From Tanytarsus gracilentus (Eukaryota; Arthropoda; Insecta; Diptera; Chironomidae): 64,000 nt of DNA. The translations under genes were made by a program, and so were the position numbers. Below the pieces are notes generated by a model. It did no database searches, had not been told where the DNA came from, and worked only from the letters and a program-made list of their open reading frames with translations. Each line of letters starts with the position of its first letter. Positions within the stretch are counted from its first letter, which is position 1. Where the stretch lies: the NCBI GenBank assembly GCA_038502055.1, contig JAXRKN010000035.1, positions 686,501 to 750,500 of the forward strand. Direction: 5' to 3'. Shown piece by piece: positions 24,762-34,812 of this stretch.

Positions 24762-25806
24762 ATGTGCTCGAAGAAATTAAAAATTACAATTGTTGGCGAT
24801 AGTTTTGCTGGAAAAGACTTTTTGTGCTTTTCATTTCTAAATTTAAATTTACCGCATAATTATTTTAGTGTTTTTGATTGTCACAAGAAAAATATTAAAT
24901 TGGACGATGAAGATTTTGAGCTAGAAATTTGGTAAATTTTCTAATTTAAAAAATTAAATTTTGAAAATTAAATTTTTGGAAAAAAATAAAATAATTAAAA
25001 TTTAGCAAATTTTTAAATTCTGAACCAAAAAATTAAAAACTAAATTTAATAAAAAGAAATCAAAATTATTGAAATTTGGCAAATTTTCAAATTTAGATAA
25101 ATTTTGAGAAAAAAATTAAAATTTAAAGATTAATTTTCAACGTTTTTTTTACTCTTTTCAGGAGTCATTGTGGACTTTACGACTATAAAAATTTAAGATC
25201 TCTCGACTATCCAAATGTAAGATTAATTTTTAAAAATTATTTTAAGAAAAATTTTTTATGGCTTTAAATTAACTAACAAGTTAAATATAATACAAACTCT
25301 AATTTTTAGACCGACTGTTTCATCATTTGCTATCCAGTTTGTAATAAAATTTCTTACGATGACGTTAAAGAATTTTGGATCAATGAAATTAGACAAATTT
25401 GTCCGAGTGCGCCTGTTTTACTTGTTGGTGAGTTAATAAAATAAAAAATTCTGAATGTATTTTGTATTAAAGAGAAATTTAGCGAGTTTTTCAAATCAAA
25501 ATTTCCAACAATTTAAAAATATTTAAAGAATTTTTTTTTCAAATTCAATAAATTCATTTTAAATTTTTATTTCCAGGCACGAAAATTGACGAACGAAAAA
25601 AATATTTAAATGACTCAAAATCCCTCAAACTTTTCATCGATGAATCGAAAGGTCAAAAACTCGCAAAAAAGATCAAAGCAAAAGGTTTCATTGAATGTTC
25701 AGCATTTGACAAAATCAACATTGAAAAAGTTTTCGAAGCGGCCGTGAAAGCTTCAACGGGAAGAAAAGTGACGAAAGAGAAAAATCAAATTTGTCGAGTT
25801 AGTTAA
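24762..25806 (+). CDS. degenerate Rho-family GTPase-like protein (copy 1)
   Basis: Exons 24762-24931, 25162-25216, 25310-25427 and 25577-25806 give 190 residues, the usual Rac/Rho length. The start MCSKKLKITIVGD is chosen because it places the P-loop at the normal position; the open frame extends 29 codons upstream with non-family sequence. Rho landmarks in order: P-loop position GDSFAGKD (the Ser/Thr after GK is Asp), the switch II position WSHCGLYDYKNLRSLDYPN (no DTAGQ), TDCFIICYPV, a GTKID guanine-specificity motif, ECSA, and a C-terminal CRVS prenylation box. The fold and lipid tail seem preserved, but Mg/phosphate-binding and catalytic residues are altered. It is likely a pseudo-GTPase or a protein with relaxed nucleotide binding. 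The next gene downstream is its tandem paralogue with identical intron phases. Confidence 0.85.
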
Positions 25807-26246
25807 GGATTTTTTAATTAGTGATTTAATTAATTAGAGATATAAAAAAATTTGAGAATTTAAACTGAAAATTTTTAGAAAAAAATTTAATAAATTTTTA
25901 AAAAATAAATTTAGTAAAATTAAGAATTAATTTAATAAATTTTAAAAAATAATAATAAATTTAAAAAAATTATTTAAAATTTTTTGAAAAAACCTTTAAA
26001 AAATTTAAAAAAATAATAATATAAAATTTTTAAAAAATAAATTTATTAAATTTTTTATTGAATCAAAAATTTTTAGTTAGAATTTTTTAAAACCTGTAAA
26101 ATTTAATTTAGTTCTTAAAAATTTGAACTCACACAAAGTTCTACAACAAATTCATCATAATTTACATTTTGAATCATCGCTGAGATAAAAAATAAAATGA
26201 TTAAATTTATGAAATATTTCTCAGTTTTATTAATTTTTTCGCTTGA

Positions 26247-26982
26247 ATGGCAACCGAAAAGTTCGAAGGAAAAAAATTAAAATTTGTTCTAATCGGCGAT
26301 GGATCGACGGAAATTTGCAAGAAATTCATTCAGAAAGCTTTAATTCGAGAAGAATCTTTCGGTTACATTCCGATTGTGTTCGAGGCTCGACTTTATGACA
26401 TTCAAGTTGACGAGAAAAATTATGAACTTGAAATTTGGTAGAAAAATTGTGAATTTTTTGATTAAATTATGACTGAAATTTTTTTAGGTGTGTCGCAGGT
26501 CAAGATGACTATGAGAGACTTCGACCAACCGCATATCCAAATGTGAATTAATTATTTAGTTAATTTTTAATGTTAATATGAATTTTTCAGACCGACTGCC
26601 TCATAATTTGTTACTCAACTTGGAATTTTGAATCGCTCGAAAAAGTTAAAACATTTTGGATGCCAGAAATTAAATTTCACTGTCCAAATGTTCCTTTCAT
26701 TTTTGTTGGTGAGATTTTCTAATTTTTAAATATTTGTCCTCAAACTTTTTTTAAGGTACTCGAGTCGATAAACGAGAACGATTCAGAAACCATCCGGAAA
26801 CTCTAAACTTAATCGTTGAAGAAGAGACTGGTCAGGAAGTGTCGAGAGTCAACAAAGCCAGAGGTCACATCGAGTGTTCCACAGTTGAGGATTTCAACAT
26901 TGAAAATGTTTTTGAGATGGCCGTAAGAGCAACTCGAATAAAAACTGAAAATTGGAAAAGACAAAAATGTGAAATTAGTTAA
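26247..26982 (+). CDS. degenerate Rho-family GTPase-like protein (copy 2)
   Basis: Exons 26247-26437, 26488-26542, 26591-26708 and 26756-26982 give 196 residues. Exons 2 and 3 are 55 and 118 nt, exactly as in copy 1. The N-terminus LKFVLIGDGSTEICKKF has lost the Gly-Lys-Ser/Thr of the P-loop. Switch II is better kept (WCVAGQDDYERLRPTAYPN, close to the Rac/Cdc42 pattern, but DTAG is VAG). Next come TDCLIICYS, GTRVD in place of TKxD, ECST, and a CEIS C-terminal prenylation box. Nucleotide binding is doubtful, while membrane targeting by prenylation looks possible. No stop or frameshift is seen, so selection on the protein is plausible. Confidence 0.85.
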
Positions 26983-27723
26983 AAAATATTTTAAAATTAA
27001 ATAAATTTAATTTTTTGTACATAAAAAATTCTAAAATTTTAAATTGAATTTTTCAACCGCAAACTTTTAAAATTTTAATCGCGTAAATTTATTTTTAGGT
27101 TGATTCATAATTTTTTATATCTCACTGCTAATTTACGCACAAAAACGTCATGAAAGATGAAAAATTTTTAATAAAATCAGAAATGGGAAATTAAATTTTA
27201 ATTAAGTTAAAATTACTGGCAGCTACGAGCAGAGTGTCATTCCTAAGGTGATGGCTTATGCCGCTGAAATTGGTCCGTACCCGAGAGGTCACAAAATTGA
27301 ATAAAGAAAATGTTCATCTTCAACATCCTGTTCGTGTTTTTATCTCAAATTGTTTTCAAGTTTTAAAACAGACTTTAATATTTTTAGAGTTTTAAGTGCG
27401 CAATAGTGAACTGGTTAAAAATGTCCTACTTCCATGACATGCGTCATCTTAGGTTTCTACGTCAATGCCTCAATATTTAAAACATCTGTGAGTCGAAAAG
27501 TATAAAAAAAATTGAAAATGTGAAAATAAATTAGTTGCGAAGCTGAAATTAAACCGAAGAGAAAAAGATAAGAAAAAGTGAGAAAATTTATTAAAAATTT
27601 AGAGTGAAGAAAAAATTTAAATTTTAACTTTAATGAGCGTCAGAATTTTTTTTTAATTTGTTTTTAAATTGAAATTAAATAATTTAAAATTAATCTTTTA
27701 AATTTTCCCCACCAGATTCCACG
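26983..27723. other. spacer with two GC-richer islands
   Basis: At 27220-27302 a non-AT-rich stretch (GGCAGCTACGAGCAGAGTGT onward) is open on both strands for about 29 codons. Another island at about 27395-27475 includes ATGTCCTACTTCCATGACAT. Neither joins an exon chain. They may be short retroposon or RNA-derived repeats. Confidence 0.35.
27501..27535 (+). promoter_or_regulatory. possible core promoter of the lectin-like gene
   Basis: TATAAAA at 27501 is followed about 31 bp later by TTAGT (one mismatch to the arthropod initiator TCAGT) near 27531. The ATG lies about 190 nt downstream. Confidence 0.35.
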
Positions 27724-28807
27724 ATGAAGTTTCTAATTTTGATATTGTTCAACATTTTTTTGACAATTACGGCTCAAGTTCGTCCGTTTAGTCTCACCGG
27801 CTGCAAGAGCACAGGTTTGATAACGGATCGTAATGGAAATGTGGTTAAAGGTGCTTGTGAAATTAACATTGGTTATAGTTACGCTAACGGTGTCGCCGCA
27901 TGTGCAAAATATGGAATGGACTTGTTCGTTGCTGAGGATCAATACGTTCATGCTTCTTTCATAAGCTATATTCAAAAGTATTTTGCTAACGTCTGTTCAA
28001 CAAGCTGGAGTAATGCATGTGGACTTTTCATTAATGGCCAGAAAAATGTCAGCGACGGCAAATGGTACGCGACAATCAATGGACAGCAAAAAGTCATGGA
28101 CGTTTCTTTTTACAATTTTATCTCGAATCCGAATGCAAATGATCCAGGAAACTGCATGGGCCTAAAATATCAGAACTCGATTTTCGGTGAAACTCCTTGG
28201 AATTGTGCGACGACTTATGGACCAATTTGTGAGTACAACAATACCTACCAACCTCCTCCACCTCCATGCAGTGTCACAAATGTAGGAAAACGTTATTACA
28301 ATCTCGCTGCCTGCGCATCAATCGGGACAATTCGTAACCAGTGTGGAAATGTCGTGAAAGGTGCATGCGAATTGGATCCTCGAGCTGTTGTGACCTACGA
28401 TGATGCAATTCAATCTTGCCGCAATGTTGGAATGGATTTGTTCACTGCTGACACACCCGATGTTGCTTTATCGTTCATCCAATGGGTTACTGGACGTTAT
28501 GGAAAGCATCCTTGTGGATCAGTTTGGAGTCCTCCCTGTGGAGTATGGATCGGCGGAAAACAAGTCAATGGAACATGGCAGGCCGTTAAAGATTGGTCGA
28601 CAGTTCCATTAAATGCTCAAAATTATAAATTTACAACGAGCCAAAATGCCGGCGATTGCATGGCGTTGAAAAATAATAATGGATTTGGTGTCATGGCCTA
28701 CAATTGCAGTCAAACTTTTGGTTAGTATTTAACTAACTTAAATAATTTTAATTGATAATTTAATTTTTTTTTCAGGTGCAATCTGTGAGTTTGACTCCAA
28801 AGTCTAA
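27724..28807 (+). CDS. secreted protein with two C-type-lectin-like domains
   Basis: Exons 27724-28720 and 28776-28807 give 342 residues. MKFLILILFNIFLTITAQ is the signal peptide. Two homologous halves (about residues 25-175 and 185-342) are joined by a PPPPPC linker. Each has GACE(I/L)...GMDLF.A(E/D), a Cys pair around CG(L/V)(F/W)I.G, GNCMGLK or GDCMALK, and a closing ICE(Y/F). The final ICEFDSKV comes from the short second exon. The pattern is that of the lectin fold, but Ca-binding EPN/QPD and WND motifs are not apparent, so sugar binding is uncertain. Such proteins often act in haemolymph or gut recognition. A poly(A) signal AATAAA lies at about 28851. Confidence 0.75.
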
Positions 28808-28961
28808 ACAGCTTGAAGACTGGAAATATTTTTGTGCGTTTTGTCAAATTAAATAAAATAAGAATGATTTAAAATAAACTTTAAAGATTTCAGAAACAAC
28901 TTTAAGGACTTTTTTAATAGTTTTTTCAGGTGTTTATTTAAACAGGGTTTAAAAAATTAAA

Positions 28962-29130
28962 ATTATCTCAAATTGTTGCAGAAGTTGAAGGCGAAATCCT
29001 CGCAAAAAATATCAAAGCTCAAAAATTTATTCAATTTTCAACGATTGAGAAAATAAACTTCGGTTTTTGTGGAAGCTGTGAATTCATCGAGAGAAAATTA
29101 TTTTTGTGATAATATTAAGAAAAAATATGC
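28962..29130 (+). pseudogene. Rho-like GTPase last-exon relic, frameshifted
   Basis: In frame 1, IVAEVEGEILAKNIKAQKF and the following FIQFSTIEKINF parallel the last exons of the two Rho-like genes (IDESKGQKLAKKIKAKGF; FIECSAFDKINI). The similarity then continues in another frame as VFVEAVNSS, matching VFEAAVKAS of copy 1. The frame change means a broken copy. No upstream exons are visible between it and the lectin-like gene, so only the 3' part of a third tandem copy remains. Confidence 0.7.
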
Positions 29131-29154
29131 GTTTGTAGTTTAATTTAAAAAAAA

Positions 29155-29901
29155 TTATTTTATTAAATTTTTTAATCCCAAAATTTCTTCTTCAAGTTGT
29201 AAAATCTTTAAATTTTTCTCCTCAATCTCCAAACTTAATTTTGAATTTTTTAATTCGCAACTTTTTAAATCGTCTTTTAATTTTTCACTCGAAACGCAAA
29301 TTTCTTTAATTTCTTCGGCAAGTGCAATGACCTCAAATCTATTTCCAGCATTTTTAGTCACACAAACATTCGCGTCGAGCCACAATTTCTGGAGATTTTT
29401 CAGACCTTCAAAAGTGATTGAGTCAATGTGTTTAATTTTATTGTAACGAAGTGAAAGAAATTCCAAATTTAGATTCGAGTTAAAAGTTCCGCCTTCAATT
29501 AAACTCAAATCATTATTTTTTAAACTTAACCACTTGAGTTGAGGAAATTTCTCTAAATCTTCTTGATGAATTTCCTTCAACTGACACTGACTAATTTTCA
29601 TCGCCAACAAATTCTTGTAAATTTCATCGATTCCAGATGGAAAGTAAAAAATTGTTTTCATTTTTGCTGAGAAAGCGGTCACATCATTGTTCGAGTATTC
29701 AGATGAGTGCTGAGACTGCGAGTCAGTGAGTTTCACGCCTTTTGTGATAATTGTGAGCGCACTTTTAACCTCGCACTCGTACACGCGATTAAGGAGAAGA
29801 TAAGACTGAGTTGAATAGTCGCAAACAATGTGGAGGGACGAGGTTGAGGTTAAAAAGTTAAAAATTAAAATTAAATCGACACTGAAAGATTTTAAATTCA
29901 A
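29155..29901 (-). CDS. secreted LRR protein with short coiled-coil tail
   Basis: A single exon of 248 residues. MNLKSFSVDLILIFNFLTSTSS is a signal peptide. A cap with two cysteines (IVCDYST...YECEV) precedes about four LRRs including LKNNDLSLIEGGTF, LRYNKIKHIDSITF and a Cys after the last LRR. The C-terminal ~45 residues are a leucine-heptad coiled coil (LEIEEKNLKILQLEEEILG). No membrane helix follows, unlike the genes at 19948 and 22771. It belongs to the same family by cap, LRR spacing and the HID motif, and lies in opposite orientation. Confidence 0.8.
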   Translation of the reverse strand: MNLKSFSVDLILIFNFLTSTSSLHIVCDYSTQSYLLLNRVYECEVKSALTIITKGVKLTDSQSQHSSEYSNNDVTAFSAKMKTIFYFPSGIDEIYKNLLAMKISQCQLKEIHQEDLEKFPQLKWLSLKNNDLSLIEGGTFNSNLNLEFLSLRYNKIKHIDSITFEGLKNLQKLWLDANVCVTKNAGNRFEVIALAEEIKEICVSSEKLKDDLKSCELKNSKLSLEIEEKNLKILQLEEEILGLKNLIK

Positions 29902-30220
29902 TTTAGAATTTTGAAGATTTATTTTTGACTCACAAAAATTTCATTTTTACGTGTTTTTCAATCGACTTTACTTCAACGACTAAATAAAAAAATTTATTCC
30001 TCATTACTGCTGAAATTAAATGAAAAAAAATCAGAGCTTGAAGTCAACTAAAAATTTTTATTTCCATTCAACGACTAAATTGCAAAGTTTCAGTGAAAAT
30101 TTATTTAAAAAATTATTTTAAATTTACCAGAAGTTGAAGTTGTTCAAAATTTTAACCATTGATTAAAAAAAATGATACGCCAAATTTTAAAGTCGACTAA
30201 TTAATTTCGACTGACCAACT

Positions 30221-33070
30221 TCAAGGTTTGAATTTTATTAAAATCCTCGATAAAAATTCTAAAATTTTAACCACCAAAAAATAAAAATATTCAACAATTG
30301 TCATCACACTAATTCCAGCCAGCAATCCCATAATTCCGCCCATATAAGAAATCGCATCTGAAATTGTAAATTGTTGATGTCTCCTCATCACCATCATTTC
30401 ATCACTTTTAACTCGAACATTAATTTCACTTTCGCTTTCATTCGAATTAAAAACTGAAAAATATTTCACTCGATATAAAATCGAATCGCAACTCGGCATG
30501 CAGCCGCAATTCTTGACGAAATATTTTGAATTTCTCGCCTCTTTAATCGCGTTGTCCTCGCAACTATGCCAAGCATCTTCACTCGTGCACACTTTTATGG
30601 TTCGATCGCGTGGTAAATTGTAAGGAATGCAATCGCATTGAGAAAATGTAAAGTTTGCGAGACATTCGAGTTCGCAATTTTTGTCGGTGTAAATTTTAAA
30701 ATATTTAAGAAATTTTTCGTTTTCAAAATAGCATTCGCGATCTTGAGGATCGACTGACTTTAGGTTCGGATCAGTTTTGATGATTTCGGGTGTGACTTCA
30801 ATGTCGATCGTGATGCCGGGTTGAATTTCGATAAAATCATCGTAGCTCATGAACGATGGATGAGAATCGACATTGTGGATTGCGAAAGATGAAAAAAGAC
30901 ATTTTTTGTTGTTTTGTGGAAAGTTTTTAGGTTCGGAAAATTTAAAGTTGAAAGTTGGAGTTTCTCTGCTGTTGAATTTGAAGACTGATGAAGATTTGAT
31001 AATTTTTGATGAATTTTCTAAAGTTGTGAGATTTATTTTGTAATTAAAATCTTTTGAAGTACTGAAAATATAAAAATTAACAAATTTTTAACGATTTTTA
31101 ATTTTTTAAATACTTCTCGACTTTCATCAAATCCTCAATTTGATTTAAATTAAAACTGAACACATTTCCACGACGATTAAAAGTTTCTGCGAATTTTGGT
31201 CTGAAATTTTTGTTTACCAAAACTTTTTGCTCTTCAAACCAATTTTTAGGTGATTTAAATTTCAAATAATTTGCGAAAACTGCATCGACTGAATAATTTT
31301 CACCAGAAGGAGTTTTGAAGCTGAAATGACCTCTGCAAACTGCTCGATCAACGAGAGACCTTAAAAAATGTTTGAAAAAGATTTCCCTGTATTTTTATTT
31401 AAATTTTTAATGGTAAATTTTTATGGACGAAAAAAGATTTAAAAAATTTCCTCTCTATATTTATTATTTATTTTTTTAACGGTCAATTTAAATTTAAATT
31501 TTTATGAACGAAAAAAATTTAAAAAAATTTCCTCCCTATTTTTTAATTAATTTTTTCAACTGTCAATTTAAATTTAAATTTGAGAGAAATTTATTAAAAA
31601 TTAAACTCACATCATCAAAGCCGTCAAATTATTTTCGTGATATTCCAAAAACGTTTTCTTGTCCTCAGATCCAACTTGAACAAACCCTCCAACTTCGTAT
31701 GCTCCAATCACTGATTTAATATTTTCATCCCAAGTGTGACCATAAACAAATGAAAATGCTGGAAAAGTTATCTAAAAAAATTTAAAATTTTAATTTACAA
31801 TTTTGTTATTTAAAAAATCTTCAAAATTTTCTGCAATTTAAAAATTAAATATCAAAAATTTGTAAATTAGTTTTTGACTCACATTTTCAGTTTTTTTCCA
31901 ATAATCTTCAACTGCAATCACTCGACTTTCGGGAATTTTCTTTTTAACTTGAATCATCAAAACGATGCACAACATGAACGACATCCCGCAAGAGAACACA
32001 AAAAATATTTTCGCTTGAATTTCTCTCATTGAACAACTTTCCAAAAAGTTTAGTGAATTTCTCCGAAAAACTTGATTAATTTTTAAACTTTTTCTTTCCG
32101 TCCAAGCTTTTCTACGATTCACTTTTTTCCTCCTCGAAATTCCATAGAAAAAAATATAAATTATGACGTAAAAAAGTTCGAGGAAAGAAATGACGGAAAA
32201 TCCGCTAAAAAGCTCGAGAACGCCAGCGACAAAAGAAATTAAATCAATATTTGTGAACATTTTCTTGCGAATGATGATGCTGAAGAAGTTTTCACTCAAC
32301 TTCACGTTGAGCTTAGCGATTCGGTAATTGTGAAAATGAGTCGTTTCGTGTCTTGAAAGTTTAGAAGAAAAATTAACAAAAATAAATAAAATTAATAAAA
32401 AAATTTCAGGATATTTTTTGACACATGGAAAAAATTATTTTGTTACAATAAATTTGAATTTTTCCACCTGATCAAGGGTTAAAAACTCATGAGATAAAAT
32501 CATTCAACCCCTAGATAAATTTCTAATTATTTTTTTTACCTCTTAATTGCGGTATTTTTGATCTCAACTGAATACTTGACAAAATCACAAGACGGATAAC
32601 AATTGCAATGATCTTTAAAGTTGGCTTTTGCTGAGTCAAAGCATTTTTTCTCATTCGCCATGCAAATTCGAGTTGAACTTGATCCTAAAAGGAATAAAAT
32701 TGTCAGGCCTGAGAACTTAAAATAAATATTGAGGTCGTAAAAACTTCTAAACGCTCACAAAGGCTCTTGAACGCTCTTAAACTCTTTTGATCGCTCTTAA
32801 AAATTTGTAAACGCTCTTAAAAAATCAAAAATTTTGAGTTCTCAGGCCTTGTAAAATTTTTAAATTTCAAAGCCGAAACATTTTCAGTTTTCACAATATT
32901 TTTTTAAATTTTTCATCCCTAAAAATGTGTTAAACTTACTGATCATATAAAATTCAACGCATCCACAAGATTTGAACGTAAAATTGCTCAGACATTCTTG
33001 CTCGCAACTGTTTTTCGAATAAATTTTGAAAAACTTTAAAGTTCTTTCATCTTTTAAGTAACAATTTCGT
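30221..33070 (-). CDS. pickpocket-like DEG/ENaC channel, two modules joined; possibly decaying
   Basis: Exons read on the minus strand: 33070-32940, 32684-32540, 32351-31883, 31771-31611, 31359-31114, and a terminal exon ending at 30221. DEG/ENaC subunits are Na+ channels with two membrane helices. The first exons give the end of one module: CYLKDERTLKFFKIYSKNSC, the CNCYPSCDFVKYSVE region, and TM2 with GFS filter (VLELFSGFSVISFLELFY). The same 469-nt exon continues without a stop into TM1 of a second module. That module has ITFPAFSF, NWFEEQK, CYFENEKFLKYFKIYTDKNC and a TM2 with GIS (MGLLAGISVMTIVEYFYF). Entry into the terminal exon fails by one base near 31020-31023. Module 1 lacks its N-terminal half here. 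Gene boundaries and function are uncertain. Confidence 0.65.
32704..32851. mobile_element. MITE-like inverted-repeat element (family 2, copy a)
   Basis: Ends CAGGCCTGAGAACTTAAAA and its near-complement GAGTTCTCAGGCCTTG face each other over 148 bp. The interior has degenerate copies of GAACGCTCTTAA. Flanks TAAAATTG and TAAAATTT suggest an 8-bp target duplication with one change. It lies in an intron of the DEG/ENaC gene. Its sister is at 63566-63701. Confidence 0.65.
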
Positions 33071-33489
33071 CTGTGAATAAAAAAAAATAATTAATTAATA
33101 AAAATTTTGATGATTGAATTTTTTTTCTAAATTTTTTGTTGAATTTTGTTGAATTTTTTTTTGATAATTTTTTGTTGAATTTTGTTGACAACTTTTACAA
33201 AAAAAATTAGGGTTGTTCAACATAATAATCGTACGACAATATGTTAAACTACCTTAAAGCTTTTTGAAATGCTCAAATTTAATTTTTCTCTCAAACCAAT
33301 TAACTCAGTTAATTGTGACTATCACAAGTTATGACTAATTTAAAGGAATTCCCTTTATCGTCAAACCCACTCCAATTTTTTTATATCATGCATATCAACC
33401 GTCGATGTGTTGATAAGCTTTTAATTGCTTTGATAAGAACAATCATAATTAAATTTTTTCAGTTTACATCGAAACGTGAAATTGAAAAG

Positions 33490-34294
33490 ATGAAAATAAT
33501 TTTAGTCTTTGCTCTCTTTAATTTATGCAATTGTGATTTGCAGTTGCCTGAAAAGCTTTTCGCTGCAAAAGATGCACTGGAAGCGGAAGGAAATCGAGCT
33601 GGTGTTGAGAATTTGAGAAAAATTACAGGATTTAATGCAACGAGTTCAGTTGAAGGTGATGAAGTGAAAAATTAGTCATTGAAATTAATTATCGATAATT
33701 TTTATTGAATCTAGGACGCGTCACTGGTGGAAATCGCGCAACTTTAGGTCAATTTCCATATCAAGCTTTGATTTTTATGAGAGACTTGTTTGGTAGCTAC
33801 CTTTGTGGAGGTTCCTTGATCACTTACAGGACAGTCTTGACGGTAATTAAATTTTTAGTTCAAATATTAAATTAAATTTTTAACTTTTCAGGCCGCTCAC
33901 TGCATCGAATCTTTTAACTATTTTGACGTTTACCTTGGAATAGTGGAGCAAGGTTCTGGAGCGACGGCAGCTTATGGTGAAACAAATTTACAAACAAAAT
34001 TCACGCACTTCCATGAAGAATATCATTCAATATATTTCTGGAATGACATAGGAATGATTTATTTTCAATCAGCGACTTCAAATGTTCTCAATCATATTTG
34101 TGGTTGTGTTGGACTTGTGGCACTGCCAACTTCAAATGATGTCTCAATTAGTCTCGATGGAAGAAATGCGACAGTTTCTGGATTTGGTAAAACTTCAGAT
34201 GGTGGTAAGAATTATGACCCCCAAGATAAATTGCCCACTTTTTTTAATTAATTTTTTAATTTTCGCAGGAAGTGCATCGCAATTTTTAAGATAA
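33490..34294 (+). pseudogene. trypsin-like serine protease, C-terminally truncated (no catalytic Ser)
   Basis: Exons 33490-33655, 33715-33842, 33892-34204 and 34269-34294 give about 203 residues. MKIILVFALFNLCNC is the signal peptide. A propeptide leads to the activation site GRVTGGN, then CGGSLIT, the His site TAAHC and the Asp site WNDIGMI (usually NDIALI). Exon 4 reads GSASQFLR and stops, where family members continue for about 90 residues through GDSGGP. The stop at 34292 leaves no catalytic serine or substrate pocket. Either it is a recent pseudogene or a secreted non-catalytic remnant; no frameshift is seen before the stop. Confidence 0.75.
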
Positions 34295-34520
34295 AGATCA
34301 AAATTTATAATCGTTTTCTCGGTAAAAGTGCCATCCAGATATAAAGCGGAGCTCTAATTTGACTCTCACCTCAATTTTAAATTTAAATATGGCAAAAAAA
34401 TTTATGAATTCTCGCTAATTAGATTACAAAAGTAAGGCAAACAATTATAAAAAGTCACTTGAATAATTAAAACAATTGGATCGTGTGTTTTTAGGGTATG
34501 TCAATTCTCTTAATTTTATC

Positions 34521-34635
34521 CAGAGATGGGCAATTACATTTTAATCAAGGAAAAATTACTTTAAATAAATCAATTACATTTTCATATAAAATTTATGTAA
34601 TTGTTTTTGTAATTTTTTGTAACTGCCCATCTCTG
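34521..34635. mobile_element. hAT-like MITE, complete (family 1, copy a)
   Basis: The 115-bp element starts CAGAGATGGGCAATTAC and ends with the complement (TAACTGCCCATCTCTG). It is flanked by a perfect 8-bp duplication ATTTTATC at 34513-34520 and 34636-34643. CAG...CTG termini and 8-bp duplications are the signature of hAT transposons. The interior is A/T-rich and non-coding. Confidence 0.9.
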
Positions 34636-34756
34636 ATTTTATCACTCTCCAGTTGTGAATTAATTAACATCAAAAGCTTTTTCGCTTGAGATTAAAGAGC
34701 GAAATCATTTCACTAAAAAATTTAATCTTATCAAATTTTTCTTGAGGAAATTTTCG

Positions 34757-34792
34757 TATAAATATCGAGTCAACTGTAAAGAAATCATCAGT
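34757..34792 (+). promoter_or_regulatory. TATA/initiator core promoter of the LRR gene at 34813
   Basis: TATAAATA at 34757 and the arthropod initiator TCAGT at 34788-34792 are 33 bp apart from TATA start to initiator A. This predicts a 5' leader of about 23 nt before the ATG at 34813. Confidence 0.6.
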
Positions 34793-34812
34793 TCTAAAAA
34801 GGCAGTGAAAAA

